Part shown: positions 1 to 12,106 of the stretch, one piece after another
How the letters are laid out: every line of letters starts with the position of its first letter
How positions within the stretch are numbered: the first letter of the stretch is position 1
NCBI RefSeq assembly: GCF_943734655.1
Contig: NC_071355.1
Location: 206,819,603 to 206,883,602, forward strand
Reading direction: 5' to 3'
DNA length: 64,000 nucleotides
DNA from: Sabethes cyaneus
Lineage: Eukaryota; Arthropoda; Insecta; Diptera; Culicidae
The notes under the pieces: generated by a model
What the model saw: only the letters and a program-made list of their open reading frames with translations
The model's database searches: none
What the model was told of the DNA's origin: nothing
Translations under genes and position numbers: made by a program

Positions 1-137
1 TTGCCAACATCTCAGCACATCTCGACAAAGGTTGGCAGCAAATCTACCTGTCAGACGGGCGCTATTTCTTGCATTTTTTGAAATAGCGCCCTTCGTTAAG
101 TGGACTGTCAAACACCGTTCGTTAAGATACGGATAGC

Positions 138-1266
138 ACCCCGCTGATCGGAACAGCAACTTACAAAATGGCAAAATACCTCTCTAACATTCTGAATAAC
201 ATCGTAGGAAAAACGCCACATCATATTAACAACAGTTTTCAATTTGTAAAAAATATACGGGAACAAAACTTGCCACCGGATACCGTTCTGTTCTCTTTGG
301 ACGTCGTTTCTCTCTTCACAAATGTGCCTGTGGACTTTGCACTAGAGTCTGTCGACCAACGATGGGATGAAATCGAGCAGCATACTCGCATTGAAAAGAG
401 TAGTTTTATGGAAATGGTGAAAATCGTGTTAGGTTCAACATTTTTCCAGTACAACGGTGAATTTTTCCGCCAAAAATTCCAATGCCAATGGGCTCCCCTC
501 TCTCCCCCGCAGTTGCAAACATCGTACTGGAGCGCATCGAACAGGCGGCTTTGGAAAAACTACAACAACGAGGAGTAACACCCAGTTTCTACATGCGCTA
601 CGTAGATGACTGCCTAAAGGCCCAAACAGAATGCTGCGTCAACGCATCCGTCAGCGTCAATTTGACAGTAAACCCATGGGAAAACTGTCAGAATGACGCC
701 GACGGACGCGTTGACGCAGTGTTCTGTTTGGGCCTTAATGGGAGCCAAAGTCGATCATGTACAGGAGATTCTTAATATATTTTCAATAGTTTTCACCCGC
801 GAATGCAATATACCGTCGAATTAGAAATTAATGGGCAGCTAAAATTCTTGGATACCATCTTACGTATACAGAACGACAAAATATAAACGGAATGGTTTCC
901 AAAAGATCCAAATACTAGATATTTAGACTTTAATTCTGTTAGTCCTTTTTGCCATAAGAAAAACACGGTAGTCGCTTTGGTTGATAGGGCTTTACAGTTG
1001 ACAGATGCCGAAATTAGACCGAAAACATTACAAACAGTAAAGACAATGCTACATAAAAATCACTATCCCTGCTATTTCGTAGAAAAGGTAATAAAACAAA
1101 GACTACATAGGATGTACAATATGTTAGAAGTACCAAGCAAAGAAACAACTCAACAATTCGTGACAATTCCCTATGTTGCCGGTTTAGGTGAAAAATTAGG
1201 CAGATATTTAAGACAATTTAAGATTAATGTTGCTTACAGACCAACCGACAAAGTAAAAAACCCGAT
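138..1266 (+). mobile_element. Penelope-like element, decayed copy A, RT part
   Basis: This is the reverse-transcriptase half of a Penelope-like retroelement. The visible reading runs from TPLIGTATYKMAKYL near 138 through SLDVVSLFTNVPVD, then PMGSPLSPAVANI, then the catalytic YVDDC, and on to the connection segment ending KVKNPI. It is broken by a frameshift near 480 between the NGEFFRQ and PMGSPLS blocks, by a 118 bp palindromic MITE right after YVDDC, and by an in-frame stop near 885. The element stops at about 1264 where a nest of inverted-repeat DNA begins, and its GIY-YIG half resumes near 6650. It differs clearly in sequence from the PLE pair at 50-59 kb, so it is an older or different subfamily. 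It is a dead copy. Confidence 0.9.
618..735. mobile_element. 118 bp palindromic PIF/Harbinger-like MITE
   Basis: The insert is palindromic almost end to end: it begins AGGCCCAAACAGAA and ends in the complement, TTCTGTTTGGGCCT. It is flanked on both sides by TAA (615-617 and 736-738), the 3 bp TWA-type duplication of PIF/Harbinger elements. Without it and one TAA, the PLE frame reads YVDDCLMGAKVDHVQ, which confirms both boundaries. The superfamily is inferred from the duplication only. Confidence 0.75.
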
Positions 1267-2612
1267 TTAATCCACCTAGTGGTGAAAGGAACCTTTGTTA
1301 TACGGTCTTACTTGTTATTTGAGATAGAAATCGACACGTTTTCGGAACATAATTCATGTATTGGTTAACGTTGCGTAATGCATTGGTTTACATAAAATTT
1401 TTGAAAATTGAATAAGTTTACAAATTTTGAACAAAATAGAAATACGTTTAAATTTTGATAGATCCTTTTTACCTTTGTTATAGTAGGGTAAGGGATCTAG
1501 TTTTCGACCCTGTGCTAGTTTTCGCACTACTGCTAAAACATTCATCAAATAGATTCCTAAGAAAAAGGTAGAGCAACGCTATTATTTAGGATATTGTCAA
1601 GGCTGTTATTCTGCTAGAAATTTTGCAAGACCCCACCAAAATTTGCGTCTGTGCGTCGAAATAATCAAGTTTTTTAAACTGGGACTGGAGTTCGAGTGTT
1701 TTCTTTTCGTCTAGTGAAAACAGATACGGAATCAAAATTTCCATAAATTGTGTATATTAGGACACTGAATTCATGCAGTATGTTTTTATACAAAGAAAAG
1801 GCAATATTTCTGTCCAATTTTCTTTTGTTGCAGTGCATATTTGTTTTTTATGATGTAATTAGAGACGTTTAAAAAAGTACGAAAATTGAAACGCGAAACT
1901 GTTTGTGTTCTAGATTTCGACCGGTCGAAACAGTCTTCTGTTTTCCTTCAAGGACGCGTGTTTCATTTTTCGACTCATCGTTCAAAAGCCATGGAAGTCT
2001 AAAAAGTATCCAGACCCGAAAGTAATTGTATGATTTCAGGCGTTTTCCGGGATTGCATTTCATACATTTTCCATACATTCATTTAAAGGAGTAGGGTAAT
2101 TGAAATAGTCTACAAAAAAGGTTTACGGTTTAGTTTTAAAAAAATAATACCAATGTGATATTACAGAAATGTTGCAGTTATTTTTTTGCATTAAATTCAT
2201 TAATTTAAACAAGCCTCGACTTTGAGAATACAGTACTTTGTACTTGGGTCGAATATTAGAACACGTAAGGGTCGAAAACTAAAACAAGGCGTCGAAAATT
2301 AGCCCAATGGAATATTGAATTGAAACGAGAAAATGAGTGAAGAATATACATCGTACACTTATTTCCTTTTAAATGTCAATTGAAAATACATCCTTTTGTA
2401 CTATTCTAACATATTTTCGAAAAAATAGCGCTATTTGGACGATATATTGCATTTTGTTAGCCATGCGTTTGTTTCATAGGTCGAATTATAGTGCCCTTAC
2501 CCTATATAACAAAGGTTTAGAAATTGGTCGAAAAACACGAAACTGATCCGAGGCCCGGAGGGCCGAATCACATATACCAATCGATAGAGCTCGACGAACT
2601 GAGCAATGTCTG

Positions 2613-2665
2613 CGTGTGTGTATGTGTGTGTGTATGTGTGTGTGTGTGTGTATGTGTGTGTGTGC
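2613..2665. repeat. (TG)n microsatellite in left foldback arm
   Basis: Interrupted GTGTGTATG/TG repeat. It is the mirror of the (CA)n tract in the right arm of the same foldback element. Confidence 0.9.
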
Positions 2666-3614
2666 AGCTCATTTTCTATCGCCTGTTTCTCGGATATGGC
2701 TGAACCAATTTATGCGTTATTAGTCTCATTTGAAAGGTATTATTGCCTAGTATATCATTATTGAATTGCTTCGTGGTCCGATGTTTCGTTTAAAAGTTAT
2801 AAGCAAAAATGTGAAAACTACGTGACACGGTTTTCTCCGGAACCACACAACCGATTTCAATGATCTTAGTACCAAATGAAAGCTCTTGCTAAATTATAAA
2901 AATTTTCAGGAAGTTTTATTGAAAACAAATAAGTAGTTTAAAAGTTATGCTTAAAAACGTGTTTTGACAAGGTAATAATTATCGCCTGTTTCTCAGAGAT
3001 GGCCAAGCCGATTTATGCGGTATTAGTCTCATTTGAAAGGTAATATAGCCGGATAGATCACTATTGAATGGTTTTTTGATTGGACTTTTAGTTTGAAAGT
3101 TAAGAGTAATTGAAATTACATGTTAAAATTTACAATACTTTATAGCGCTTTTAACCAAGATAATTTATCTAGTTTCAATTGTTTTAGTATTAAACGAGAG
3201 GTCTTAACACTGCAAATGTTTTTACCAAATTTCATAAGGATTGGTTCTACTGGTCAAAAGATATTTAAAAATGATTGATGAAATTTATTCAAGAAAACCT
3301 TAATGACCAAACCTTTAATTGGACTAAACATTTAAAACAGAATAATATAGTAAAAATGTGTAATTTTTCAACGGATGTTTCTTTGCAGCAGTTAATTAAT
3401 AAAATATAGCACATTTTCTTACACTTTTAGGGTGACCGTGAATCCACCTAATAGGGTGACACAAATTTTTGTTTTTTACATGCGTCCAAAAAAATAGCGT
3501 CTTCACAAAAATTCTAGAACACTAAAATAAGCAACTTTGCTGCATATAGTAACTATCTGTCTCTTACTGGTTGCGAAATTTAATGATTTGTTTGAAGAAA
3601 CCACTTTAAAATCA

Positions 3615-3816
3615 AGCAAAGCAAAGCCATGGGTGTAAACGTCCTTCAGAACTTGACCCTTCTTTATCGACCGACTTCGCAGCCGGTTATTAGAGTACAG
3701 GAAAATTACGGGGCTAGGGCAAAGATCCTATTAACTCTGTAGCGACACCGATTAGTCGAGATTCGAACATACAATGACTGGCTTGTTAGGCTAGCATTGT
3801 ACCCCGAAGCTAACAG
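3615..3816 (-). mobile_element. tRNA-derived SINE, copy 1
   Basis: On the minus strand this 202 bp insert shows a tRNA-like head with a B-box-like word (GTTCGAATCTCG) followed by a body shared with the other SINE copies in the window. It ends in a GCTTTG-type tail at its left border. It is flanked by a perfect 14 bp duplication, CCACTTTAAAATCA, at 3601-3614 and 3817-3830, which fixes both ends and shows insertion by target-primed reverse transcription. Confidence 0.8.
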
Positions 3817-6491
3817 CCACTTTAAAATCAGATCTGCTCAAAAATTCGGTATACGATGTTTTCATTGCTTTCCTATATTCTATAAAGTAATTTATAGCTT
3901 AAAATACACTCTGAAAATTGTTTATCGCTAGGATGCATATGGATGATAACTAGCACAGCGTTAACAAACAGTTGAATTAAATTCCGAAGACGTGTCGATT
4001 TCTTAATGATCATTTCCAGCTCAAAACGCTAAGCGCAAAAAGCCAGTTTTTACTCGACTATTTTCGATTGGAATTGGAATTTGAATGTGAAAATAGTTTC
4101 TTTCTAAACCTAATATTTGACGAGCAGCATTCCAAAAGGTCTCTTTGCGACTCGTCCCTTACGGTTATTACGGCGGCATAAATGCACTTGAATGAGTCTA
4201 TTTTGCATGAAACGGTTACTGGTGTTATTGGAAAGCTTATCCTTTAGAATAATTGGGTTGAAATCTATTTATGCCGCCGTAATAAGCATAAGAGAAGAAA
4301 CGCAAAGAGAATATCTCATTTGCACATTGGACCTTTTGACATGTTGGTCGAGATTTCCAGGTTTATCTGTAAGTAAAACATAAAAAGGTTTGACAAAACG
4401 GGTCTTTTTTTAAAAAGGAGGTACTACCACTAATCGTACCACTTATGGAGGTATCAATCGGCACCAAATCTAAGATTTTTGCTTTCTGACCTAAAATGAA
4501 CAATCTGACAAAATTTGGTTCAAATCCGTGAAAGTCGATTACACGGTTATCGGATACTTTGTATGTGTTGACTCCAATAGATAATTATGAGATTTCACAA
4601 CTGAATAACTTGAGAACGGCTGGGCCTAAGAAACAGTTTATATAAGAATTTAGTTCAAAGTGATGCGTATATAATTTGACTCTGTCAGTTTTATGAAAAT
4701 TACAAATTCAAATACAAATCAAACATAATATTTTAACTGAAAATGCCTATGACAAATGACATATAAGATGGTATAACAAAGGTTCCTTTCACCACTAGGT
4801 GGATTAAATCGGGTTTTTCATAAAATTGCTGAGTAAGGATAAGTAAGTTGTTATTAATTTGAGTAAGTGGAAATAAAAGTAACTTGTATGTGGAAATCTT
4901 ATTCTTTAACATATACATTGCCTAGTAAAGGTCCTGTAATGCCATTCTATTTGATTCACATCAATAGAGTTTTCTTGAATAATTTTCATCAATTTTTATA
5001 AACCTTCAGTTACTCACGCTGTTGTATTTTGTACAACACGTGTAGGTTTTTCAACGCCATATTGTTATAAAGTTACAAATCGTTGATTAACTAACGTATA
5101 TTCTTCAATAAACTTATTCTGAGCAAAATGTCATAATTATTCAATGCATTAATAATTTAAATTGTTGGGAAAATAGATCACCATAAAGCGCCATCACAGA
5201 AACGAAACAATCAGCATGCGAGGTGTACCGCAATTTACCCCAAGTGGAATTTTCTCTCGTTTCTTCATATGGAAAAATGGTGTCTGTATGCAGCAAAACT
5301 AACCAATGTAAAATGTTTAAAATATATCCGTCTGCTGGTAGTCGAGAAATTTGTAGTCAAAATTAAGGTATTTTTTATAATCAATGTTCTACAGTTCCTA
5401 AACAAGCAAACATAGAGGTATACTATATTCAGCAAAGCTGTGTATTTTTATCATTTGTACAACTTTGTAATACAAGAAAAAGTCATACAACTATTACAAA
5501 AAGAGCAAAAATATAAAAACTGAGTTTACTAATTCATATATAATAAATACGATTTTTCTATCTTAGCTGCAGAGATGGAAGGTTACTGTCTCTAGCAAAA
5601 TTTCTTGTAATAATATGCTCTATAACTTTGCAGAACACATCAATGTGTTATATTGATACTGAAGAAATTTTTTTTTTTTAATTTCACTTTTAAGGGGATT
5701 AATCAAAGTTTAGATTTCACCAGACGATAGAGCTTTTAATTTCAAGAAACTATTCTAAAGGTTCGATAAACCTAAAACCAAGTTTTCCCAGTCAAACCTC
5801 TAGTGCGCACGTTTTCTTTGGTTTGGGGATATAGTGCGCACGAGTAACTGTGTTACAAAAGTAGGCGCGAGTGTTCGAGGGTTAATATCTTTTGGCCGGT
5901 ACAACCAATTCTTATAAAATTTTGCATATATATTCGTAGTGTCAAAACCTCTCGTTTGATATTAAAATAATTGAAATTAGGTAAATTATCTTGGTTAAAA
6001 TCATTATAAATTATTGTTAATTTTGGTGTGGTGTATACGGTTGCTCATAACTTTCAAATTAAACGTCCAATCAAAAAATCATTCAATAGTGATCTATTAG
6101 GATATATTACCTTTCAAATGAGATCAATAGCGCATAAATCGGTTTGGCCATCTCTAAGAAACAGGCGATAATTATTACCTTGTCAAAACAGGTTTTTTAA
6201 GCATAACTTTTAAACTACTTGTTTGTTTTCAATTAAAAATTCTTGAATAATTTAGCTTTAATAAGGGCTTTCATTTGATACTAAGATCGTTAAAATCGGT
6301 CATGTAGTTCTAGAGAAACCCGTGTCACGTATTTTTCACATTTTTGCTTATAACTTTTAAACGAAACGTCGTGTCACGAAGCAACTCAATAGTGATCTAC
6401 TAGACAATAATACCTTTCAAACAAAAGTAATAGCGAACGATTCGGTTCAGCCATCTCTGAGAAACAGGCGATAGAAAAAATCATTACATAC

Positions 6492-6494
<3 letters not shown>

Positions 6495-6530
<36 letters not shown>
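6495..6530. repeat. (CA)n microsatellite in right foldback arm
   Basis: Pure CA repeat next to CAGACATTGCTCAAATCGTCG, at the position equivalent to the (TG)n of the left arm. Confidence 0.9.
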
Positions 6531-6534
<4 letters not shown>

Positions 6535-6649
6535 TTGCTCAAATCGTCGAACCCTATCGATTGGTATATGTGACTTGGCCCTCCGGGCCTCGGATCAATT
6601 TCGTGTTTTTCGACCAATTTTTAAACCTTTGTTATAGTATAACAAAGGT

Positions 6650-7240
6650 AAAACGTATTATTTACAAAAACCAAAGACAAAATTATAAAAGATAAAAACA
6701 CAAACGTCGTTTATGAAGTAAATTGTGGTCAGTGTCAAAAGGCGTACGTAGGAGAAACAAGCCAATTTTTACATAAACGAATGGAACAACATAAATATAG
6801 CATCAAAGCAAAAATAGTTGGTGGTACAGGTTTAACCCAACACACCATTGAAACAGGTCATGTTTTTAAATTTGACGAAGCCAAAATCATAGAGAAAATA
6901 ACTAAACATAACACTAGACTAATAGCGGAAACATTTTACATTAAAATTAAAGGTGAGAACAATGTTGTGAATAGACAAGTAGATTCCGCAACGTTCAAAG
7001 CTGCATATGACCCTGTAATCAAAAAACTTGGGGGAAAGAGAAATAGAAAGTAAGACATAGCAAAGAGAAAGATAAACGAAGTAGAACCTAATGGACGAAA
7101 AAGTGTAAGTTAAGAATTTGTAATATGTTTTATGTTGTAAATGTGCCTAATATAGTGTTTTAGTGTGCGCAGATGATGAACGAAGACCAGTAGTAGCTCG
7201 AAACGTCCGGACTAACTGGTAATTAAAATCTTCTACTTAT
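6650..7240 (+). mobile_element. Penelope-like element copy A, GIY-YIG part and 3' end
   Basis: This is the C-terminal continuation of the PLE interrupted at 1264. The frame LFTKTKDKII is followed by the GIY-YIG nuclease start NVVYEVNCGQC and AYVGETS, then HKRMEQHKYSIK, and ends at a stop at 7051-7053 (KRNRK). The GIY-YIG domain is the endonuclease typical of Penelope elements. The 3' untranslated end contains a hammerhead-like core near 7174. Reading across the 5.4 kb insert gives the normal PLE order of RT, connection and GIY-YIG. Confidence 0.85.
7165..7215 (+). ncRNA. degenerate hammerhead-ribozyme-like core (PLE end)
   Basis: UGAUGA at 7174-7179 is followed 20 bases later by GAAACGUC, the spacing of a hammerhead core. 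The usual C before UGAUGA is missing and the stem II pairing is weak, so the motif is probably decayed. Hammerheads are known in the terminal regions of Penelope-like elements, and this one lies just after the PLE stop codon. Confidence 0.4.
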
Positions 7241-7289
7241 TTCGCCGCAAAACGTCGATTAAATCGAATAAACAGGATCAAAATACTAG

Positions 7290-8345
7290 TGAGTTGATTT
7301 TTCCAAATAAATTTATACAAATTTCAAACAAATTTTGCGCATCAATATATGCTCTTTTCAATCCATAGATACTAGAGCTTAGAAATGTTATATGAAATAG
7401 GAAGTAAACGTTGCACGGTAGTAAGATTTGATTTCGTTAGTGACATTTTAAAGGACAGATGTCTTATGTCATGTATCATGTTTTAATAAATAAATCAAAA
7501 ATGACAAGCACTGGAAATCATATCGATCATATTTCTCATTCTTAAGCATGTTTATGGCTCAGTTTTTGCACTATTTTTCGACCTCATCTTTTGTTTTCCT
7601 AACCCTCTACCATTGTAAAAACGATACGATCAAGCTAATGACTATCTTTTCATGAAATACATTCAAAAGAAGCTCAAGTTTTGATTTCCATGCAAAAATA
7701 ATTATCTGAAGGAGCGCCAGCTAAGAAAAAGTTCAATTTCTCTTTTTCATATCTAATGCTCTATTCAGTTATTTTTTCTGATTCAGATATATTGCACAAT
7801 TGAAGCCAAGCAAACTAATAGTAAAATTTTGAGATTAATCATTTTGTTGTCGAAATCCTTTTTCTTCAAAAGTGAAGTATATAATAATTTTTCTGAACTC
7901 TTGTTTTTCAAAGATGCTAACTTTTGAACGCATGGTATTAATATCAAAATATCAAAAAAAATCTACCCTTTGGGCTAAAACCACGCAAAAAAAAATATCA
8001 AAAAATCTGCTATGAACATATATTTCATATTGTCAATTCAAAACAAATTTCGTATGTGGCTCTGAAACCCAAAAGTTAAGGCCGACCGATTATAAAACTA
8101 AATAAGGTGTTCATCAAATAACATAAATGACGCTTACAAGTATTTACCCAAGGAAAGAAAATATAATTATTCTACGCAATACGTTGTGAATTTTACTGGC
8201 AAATTAGGATTTTGAGGAATACGGAACGGATAATTAAAAATATAGTCAAGTTGATTATAGATGTTCCTGAGAAATTAAATAATGATTATTGTGGCAGTAG
8301 AAAGGCTAGGTCACGCCGCTAGGTGGATTAATTCTGGTTTTTTCA
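7290..8345 (-). repeat. composite repeat, copy 1 (inverted relative to 48.2-49.7 kb)
   Basis: The whole stretch matches, in inverse orientation, the segment 48,165-49,700. Shared landmarks are AATCCACCTAG with CGGCGTGACCTAG at one end, the TTAA-type MITE in the middle, and the block with TGTCATGTATCATGTTTTAA. No coding sequence is supported. Copy 2 carries two further insertions that are absent here. Confidence 0.75.
7603..8088 (-). mobile_element. TTAA-type MITE, copy 1
   Basis: This starts CCCTCTACC and matches the elements at 38,872 and 48,782, which begin CCCTCTAACGGG. It shares the phrases TAAAAACGATACGATCAAG and TTCGTATGTGGCTCTGAA with them. It is nested in the composite repeat at the same place as copy 3. 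The right end is approximate. Confidence 0.65.
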
Positions 8346-8956
8346 AAAACAATACGAAATTATATTCTCAGTGTACTCCTGGAACTTATCTAGAAACTGA
8401 CGAAGGACTCCGCTAACAGGAGAAATTGAGCAATGTAATACCTCGATAGTTTTTACACTCAAGTCGATGTCCTGTTTTGAAAATCGGGCAAATGGAGGCC
8501 ATCCATTTGTTCTTCCTCCTGGATCGTAACAATGATCCGGTGGATAAATACGTACAGTAAGCAGGTTACTAGCAACATCACTACATTTCACAGACATGGT
8601 AAAATTCCTCTACCTCACCGTTTTGTACAAATTTCGCGTGTCGCATCTGGCGATTCCGTTTTCTGCGCCGACAAGCACGTGCTCCTCGTACTCGCGTTTC
8701 TTTAGACGGCTGGCACTTTTTCCCGCAGCTATAGTCTCTGTTCTGACTAGCCGCAGTGAGCATTCGACTCCTGGCACGGTTCTTCTCATCTGTCACACTC
8801 TGGCATTTGGCATCAAACCAGCTGTTACGGTGTTTTTCATGCGTCGTGCCTAACACTGCTCTCGCAATGGTTTCAATGGTTCAATGGAGGTTCCTCCACA
8901 GTCCACTTATATCTTCTTCTAGGTCTGGAAGGTTTGCTGCTGAAGAAAACTGAGAA
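8343..8956 (-). pseudogene. RTE-clade non-LTR fragment (endonuclease-RT linker)
   Basis: Two overlapping minus-strand frames read RNSWFDAKCQSVTDEKNRAR then FYHVCEM and SDVASNLLTVRIYPPD. The first block resembles the linker between endonuclease and RT in RTE-like elements (WFD.EC...T.EKN.AR). The join at 8581-8597 needs a frameshift. It cannot belong to the same copy as the relic at 12.1-14.1 kb, because on the minus strand the linker would then lie after the RT. Confidence 0.6.
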
Positions 8957-9196
8957 GAAAGCTCGAGGCGAGTCGATGCACAGTAGATTTTTTGATCGAT
9001 GCCAAATCCTCTAAAATCTATTAAAAATTGACTGAATTATAAGCGTGCAAAACACTATCAGTTTGTTCACATCTTTTCTTCATTAATCTTTTCTGCATCT
9101 CAGAAACGACAATTGATATACACTTATTATTTTGGATATTTTTTAATTGAAGTGTTTATTATAATTTAGAGGTGAGGTATTTCATTCAATTATACC
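8957..9196. other. unassigned spacer
   Basis: No gene is seen. The phrase TTGACTGAATTATAAGC near 9027 recurs near 26,265, so part of this is a dispersed repeat. Confidence 0.5.
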
Positions 9197-9198
9197 TA

Positions 9199-10111
9199 GG
9201 GTATTGTCGTTATCGTCGGGCCACTGTTATGGTTGGGCCATCACGATTTTACAGTTTTAGTAACTCATGATATCTATGATACAACCATTGTAAAACTTCT
9301 TACTGTGATAGCTAACTTTTCACAATATTGTGAGTTTCAATCATGTATTCAAAACACCCGTACTGAATTCAGTGACTAAATCTTACAAAAAAAGTTTTCC
9401 AGGCGCAATGAACTTTTCTTCAAGAAATGACTCATGAAATGCAACTATCGAGATAAATTTTGAAAATGTATGAAGTGTTTTGTGCTGCACACGAAGACTA
9501 TAGAAAAATCCCCTTCAGTAAGGTGTTTGGAAAGGCTAAGGTGAAATACTAGAAAAGCGCTATATGTAAAGGTCGGGCCACTTGAGTAGTCATGGTTGGG
9601 CCACCATAATTTTAAGCGCAATAATCGCTAGACAATGTCAGTCACGTAAAATGTGATGAAATAAAGCAAAATAAACACGATAAAAACCTAGATTTTTGTT
9701 GTTTTTTAATTGTAGTTGTACACTTCGGAAAAGGCGATTGTAGCAATATTGATTTTACAAAATCGCTAAAATTTCACTAAAACGCAATTAAAAATAGGTT
9801 ATTTGTACCTATATGAACCGTTGTTCACGGAATTCAATCTTTTCATGTCTCTAAATAGAATTTCAATACGTATGTCTTAGAATTTCTGCGGTGGCCCAAC
9901 CTGTACAACATGGCCCGACTATGACAACATTTTTTGTCTTCACGTAAATGCCTTTAACTTTTTTATTTTTCAAGCAACCAGTTCAAAACTTTCCGGAAAC
10001 ATAGCTTATTTTTAGACCTTTGCAACGATGTATTTAGATTTCCAAAATTCCTTTTGAAACGAAAGTTATGAGCCAATGCCAAAACATGGCCCAACCACGA
10101 CGACACTCCCC
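9199..10111. mobile_element. MITE of about 0.9 kb with GGGCCA-rich ends
   Basis: Both ends are flanked by TA. The left end begins GGGTATTGTCG with GTCGGGCCACTG. The right end ends GGCCCAACCACGACG and ACACTCCCC, an imperfect inverted repeat. Words of the type GGTTGGGCCA or GTCGGGCCA recur near both ends and inside (about 9212, 9233, 9570, 9595, 9891, 9911, 10086), like subterminal binding sites. There is no coding capacity. Confidence 0.55.
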
Positions 10112-10416
10112 TACTTATTATGACGAATCGACGTTCCGTATGACGAAGTGGTGCAATGAAGGTCTTGTCTTACTAAAAATACAATTTATATTAGGTAATA
10201 AATAAATAAATATTTTGTTGATCTAAATGGGTAGCTGCTCCTTTAGAAATTGGAAATAAAGCATGCATCGTCATTGGCGTAGCTAGTACATTTTTCTGGG
10301 AGGGTCCTAGGGGATGCCTTTCAGAAAAATTTTCACGATATACGAAAATATCGATCTTCTAGTAGCTACATAGATATAATGTTCTCAGTATAAATATTTT
10401 ACTGAGAATTAAATAC
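10112..10416. other. unassigned AT-rich spacer
   Basis: I see no gene or clear repeat ends here. Confidence 0.4.
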
Positions 10417-12106
10417 CTAGCTGACCCGACAAACTTCGTATTACCACAAATTAAACTGTGTTGTACATAAATCGTGAATCTCGGATGACCAGTGGTTGGA
10501 GAATTCGCGAAAAAGTGATCATTTGAATCGATAAACATCCCTCATGAACATACACTATTCGCCTGCCTCGCCGATAATGCACGCATCAGCTTTGAATTTT
10601 ATCACGAACAGAACCTCAATGTGAACATCAGAATTCGTTCAAAAATTGAATATTGAACATTGAGTGTGTTCGATTTTTCGGATATAGAATGCCCGGGAAC
10701 GTCGGAAAGTATTCAAAATAATATTACCACGAAAAGGGAATAGTTTAAAGTAGTGTTAGTGGCTTTATAAGCAGCAGAAAGCGTTAATTAGAACTTTTGC
10801 GTTGCTCACGATATTCGTATATTCAGCGATGCTACGAAGCGTGAGTGTATGTTGCTCATTGTTATAGGTGAATTGAACCACTCGCGTAGGTGTTTTATCA
10901 TGATAAAAACCGTTTGCCAATGCTCGGCGTATCTATTCATTTTGCGAGTTTTCCTACCTCTGCGGATGACCTTTGTTACAATCTTGAATTTTGCAAGTTT
11001 CTGGGGAGTTCATGGGTGTTTTAATATACAAATTTTCCTCACAGTAAAGTAGAGAACAACTCCCTCCATTACTATTTCACGGAAAATCTTTTCGTAGAAA
11101 GTACCATTTCGCAGGGGTGACCCAACTGAAGGAAAGTAATAGAGGTCAGTAGATCTAGGAAAATAAATAAACCTAGATAGAGTTGATCTCTACGGGGAGC
11201 TGCTCCCCGCAGTGGCCAGCGCTTCCGGCTGGCCGTCTCGCGCTGAATGATCTAATGTTACTATTGATAGTCTTTTTTATTGATTAATGTTTTATGAAAG
11301 AGTCTAAAATCTCTCGAGTTCGATTAGTTTTTGAGTTACGCAAAAATTTCTATTTTATTTGTATGAGAGTCCTTATCACCCTACCACAGGGGTGAGGGGT
11401 CTCAAACCATCACTAAAAAAATTCCTGTCTCCAAAACCCCCCACATGCCAAATTTGGTTCCATTTACTTGATTACTTCTCGAGTTATTAGGAAATTTGTA
11501 TTTCATTTGTATGGGAGCCCCCCTCCTAAAAAGGGAGAGAGGTCCTAATTCATCGTAGAAAAAATTCATGCCTCCAAAAACACCCTCACGCCAAATATGG
11601 TTCCATTTGATTAATTAGTTCTCGAGTTATGAGGATATTTGTATTTCATTTGTATAGAAGCCCCCTCCTGAAGCGGGAAGAGGTTTCAATTCACCATAGA
11701 AAAAACTCTTGTCTCCAAAAACCCCCACATGCCAAATATGGTTCCATTTTATTAATAGTTTTCGAGTTATGAGGAAATTTATATTTCATTTGTATAGGAG
11801 CCCCCCTCCTAAAGTGGGGAATGGGCTCAATTCACCATAGAAAAAATACTTGTCTCCAAAAACATCCACTTGTAAAATTTTGTTCCATTTGCTTGATTAG
11901 TTCTCGAGTTATGCAGAAATTTGTGTTTCATTTGTATGGGAGCACCCCCTCTTAGTGTGGGGAGGGGTCTGTAACCATCATAAGAACCTTCCTTGGTCCC
12001 AAAAATCACCATATGCAAATTTTCACGCCGATCGGTTCAGTAGTTTTTGATTCTATAAGGAACATTCGAGCAGACAGACAGAAATCCATTTTTATAGGTA
12101 TAGATG
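10417..12106 (+). mobile_element. tandem-unit repeat family, copy 1
   Basis: This begins CTAGCTGACCCGACAAACTTC and ends AGACAGACAGAAATCC followed by TATAGGTATAGATG. The second half (about 11,300-12,000) consists of diverged units of about 130-160 bp. Each carries a phrase like TCGAGTTATGAGGAAATTTG, then a G/C-run and a closing CAAAAACCCCCACATGCC. The ends are not inverted repeats and I see no target duplication, so I do not assign a superfamily. Other copies are at 17.1 and 36.8 kb. Confidence 0.7.

Larger units (their letters stand above)
1258..4818. mobile_element. inverted-repeat element nested in PLE copy A
   Basis: The left end (about 1258-1303) reads CCGATTTAATCCACCTAG then TGGTGAAAGGAACC and TTTGTTATA. 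The right end (about 4773-4818) is its inverse complement. The interior is AT-rich with no coding sequence I can support, and it holds a SINE with a perfect target duplication. Its relation to the larger inverted structure 2505-6645 is unclear because both share the terminal word TATAACAAAGG, so the boundaries between them are uncertain. Confidence 0.6.
2505..6648. mobile_element. large foldback element with arms of about 700 bp
   Basis: Arms at about 2505-3260 and 5880-6648 are inverted copies. Both carry TATAACAAAGG, GGCCCTCCGGGCCTCGG (the inner part in each orientation), the phrase ending TCGATTGGTATATGTGA (TCACATATACCAATCGA in the left arm), a dinucleotide repeat, and blocks about cell-like words such as TCGCCTGTTTCTC repeated twice. 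The middle (3260-5880) is AT-rich with no supported gene. No transposase is visible, so this is non-autonomous. Confidence 0.6.
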
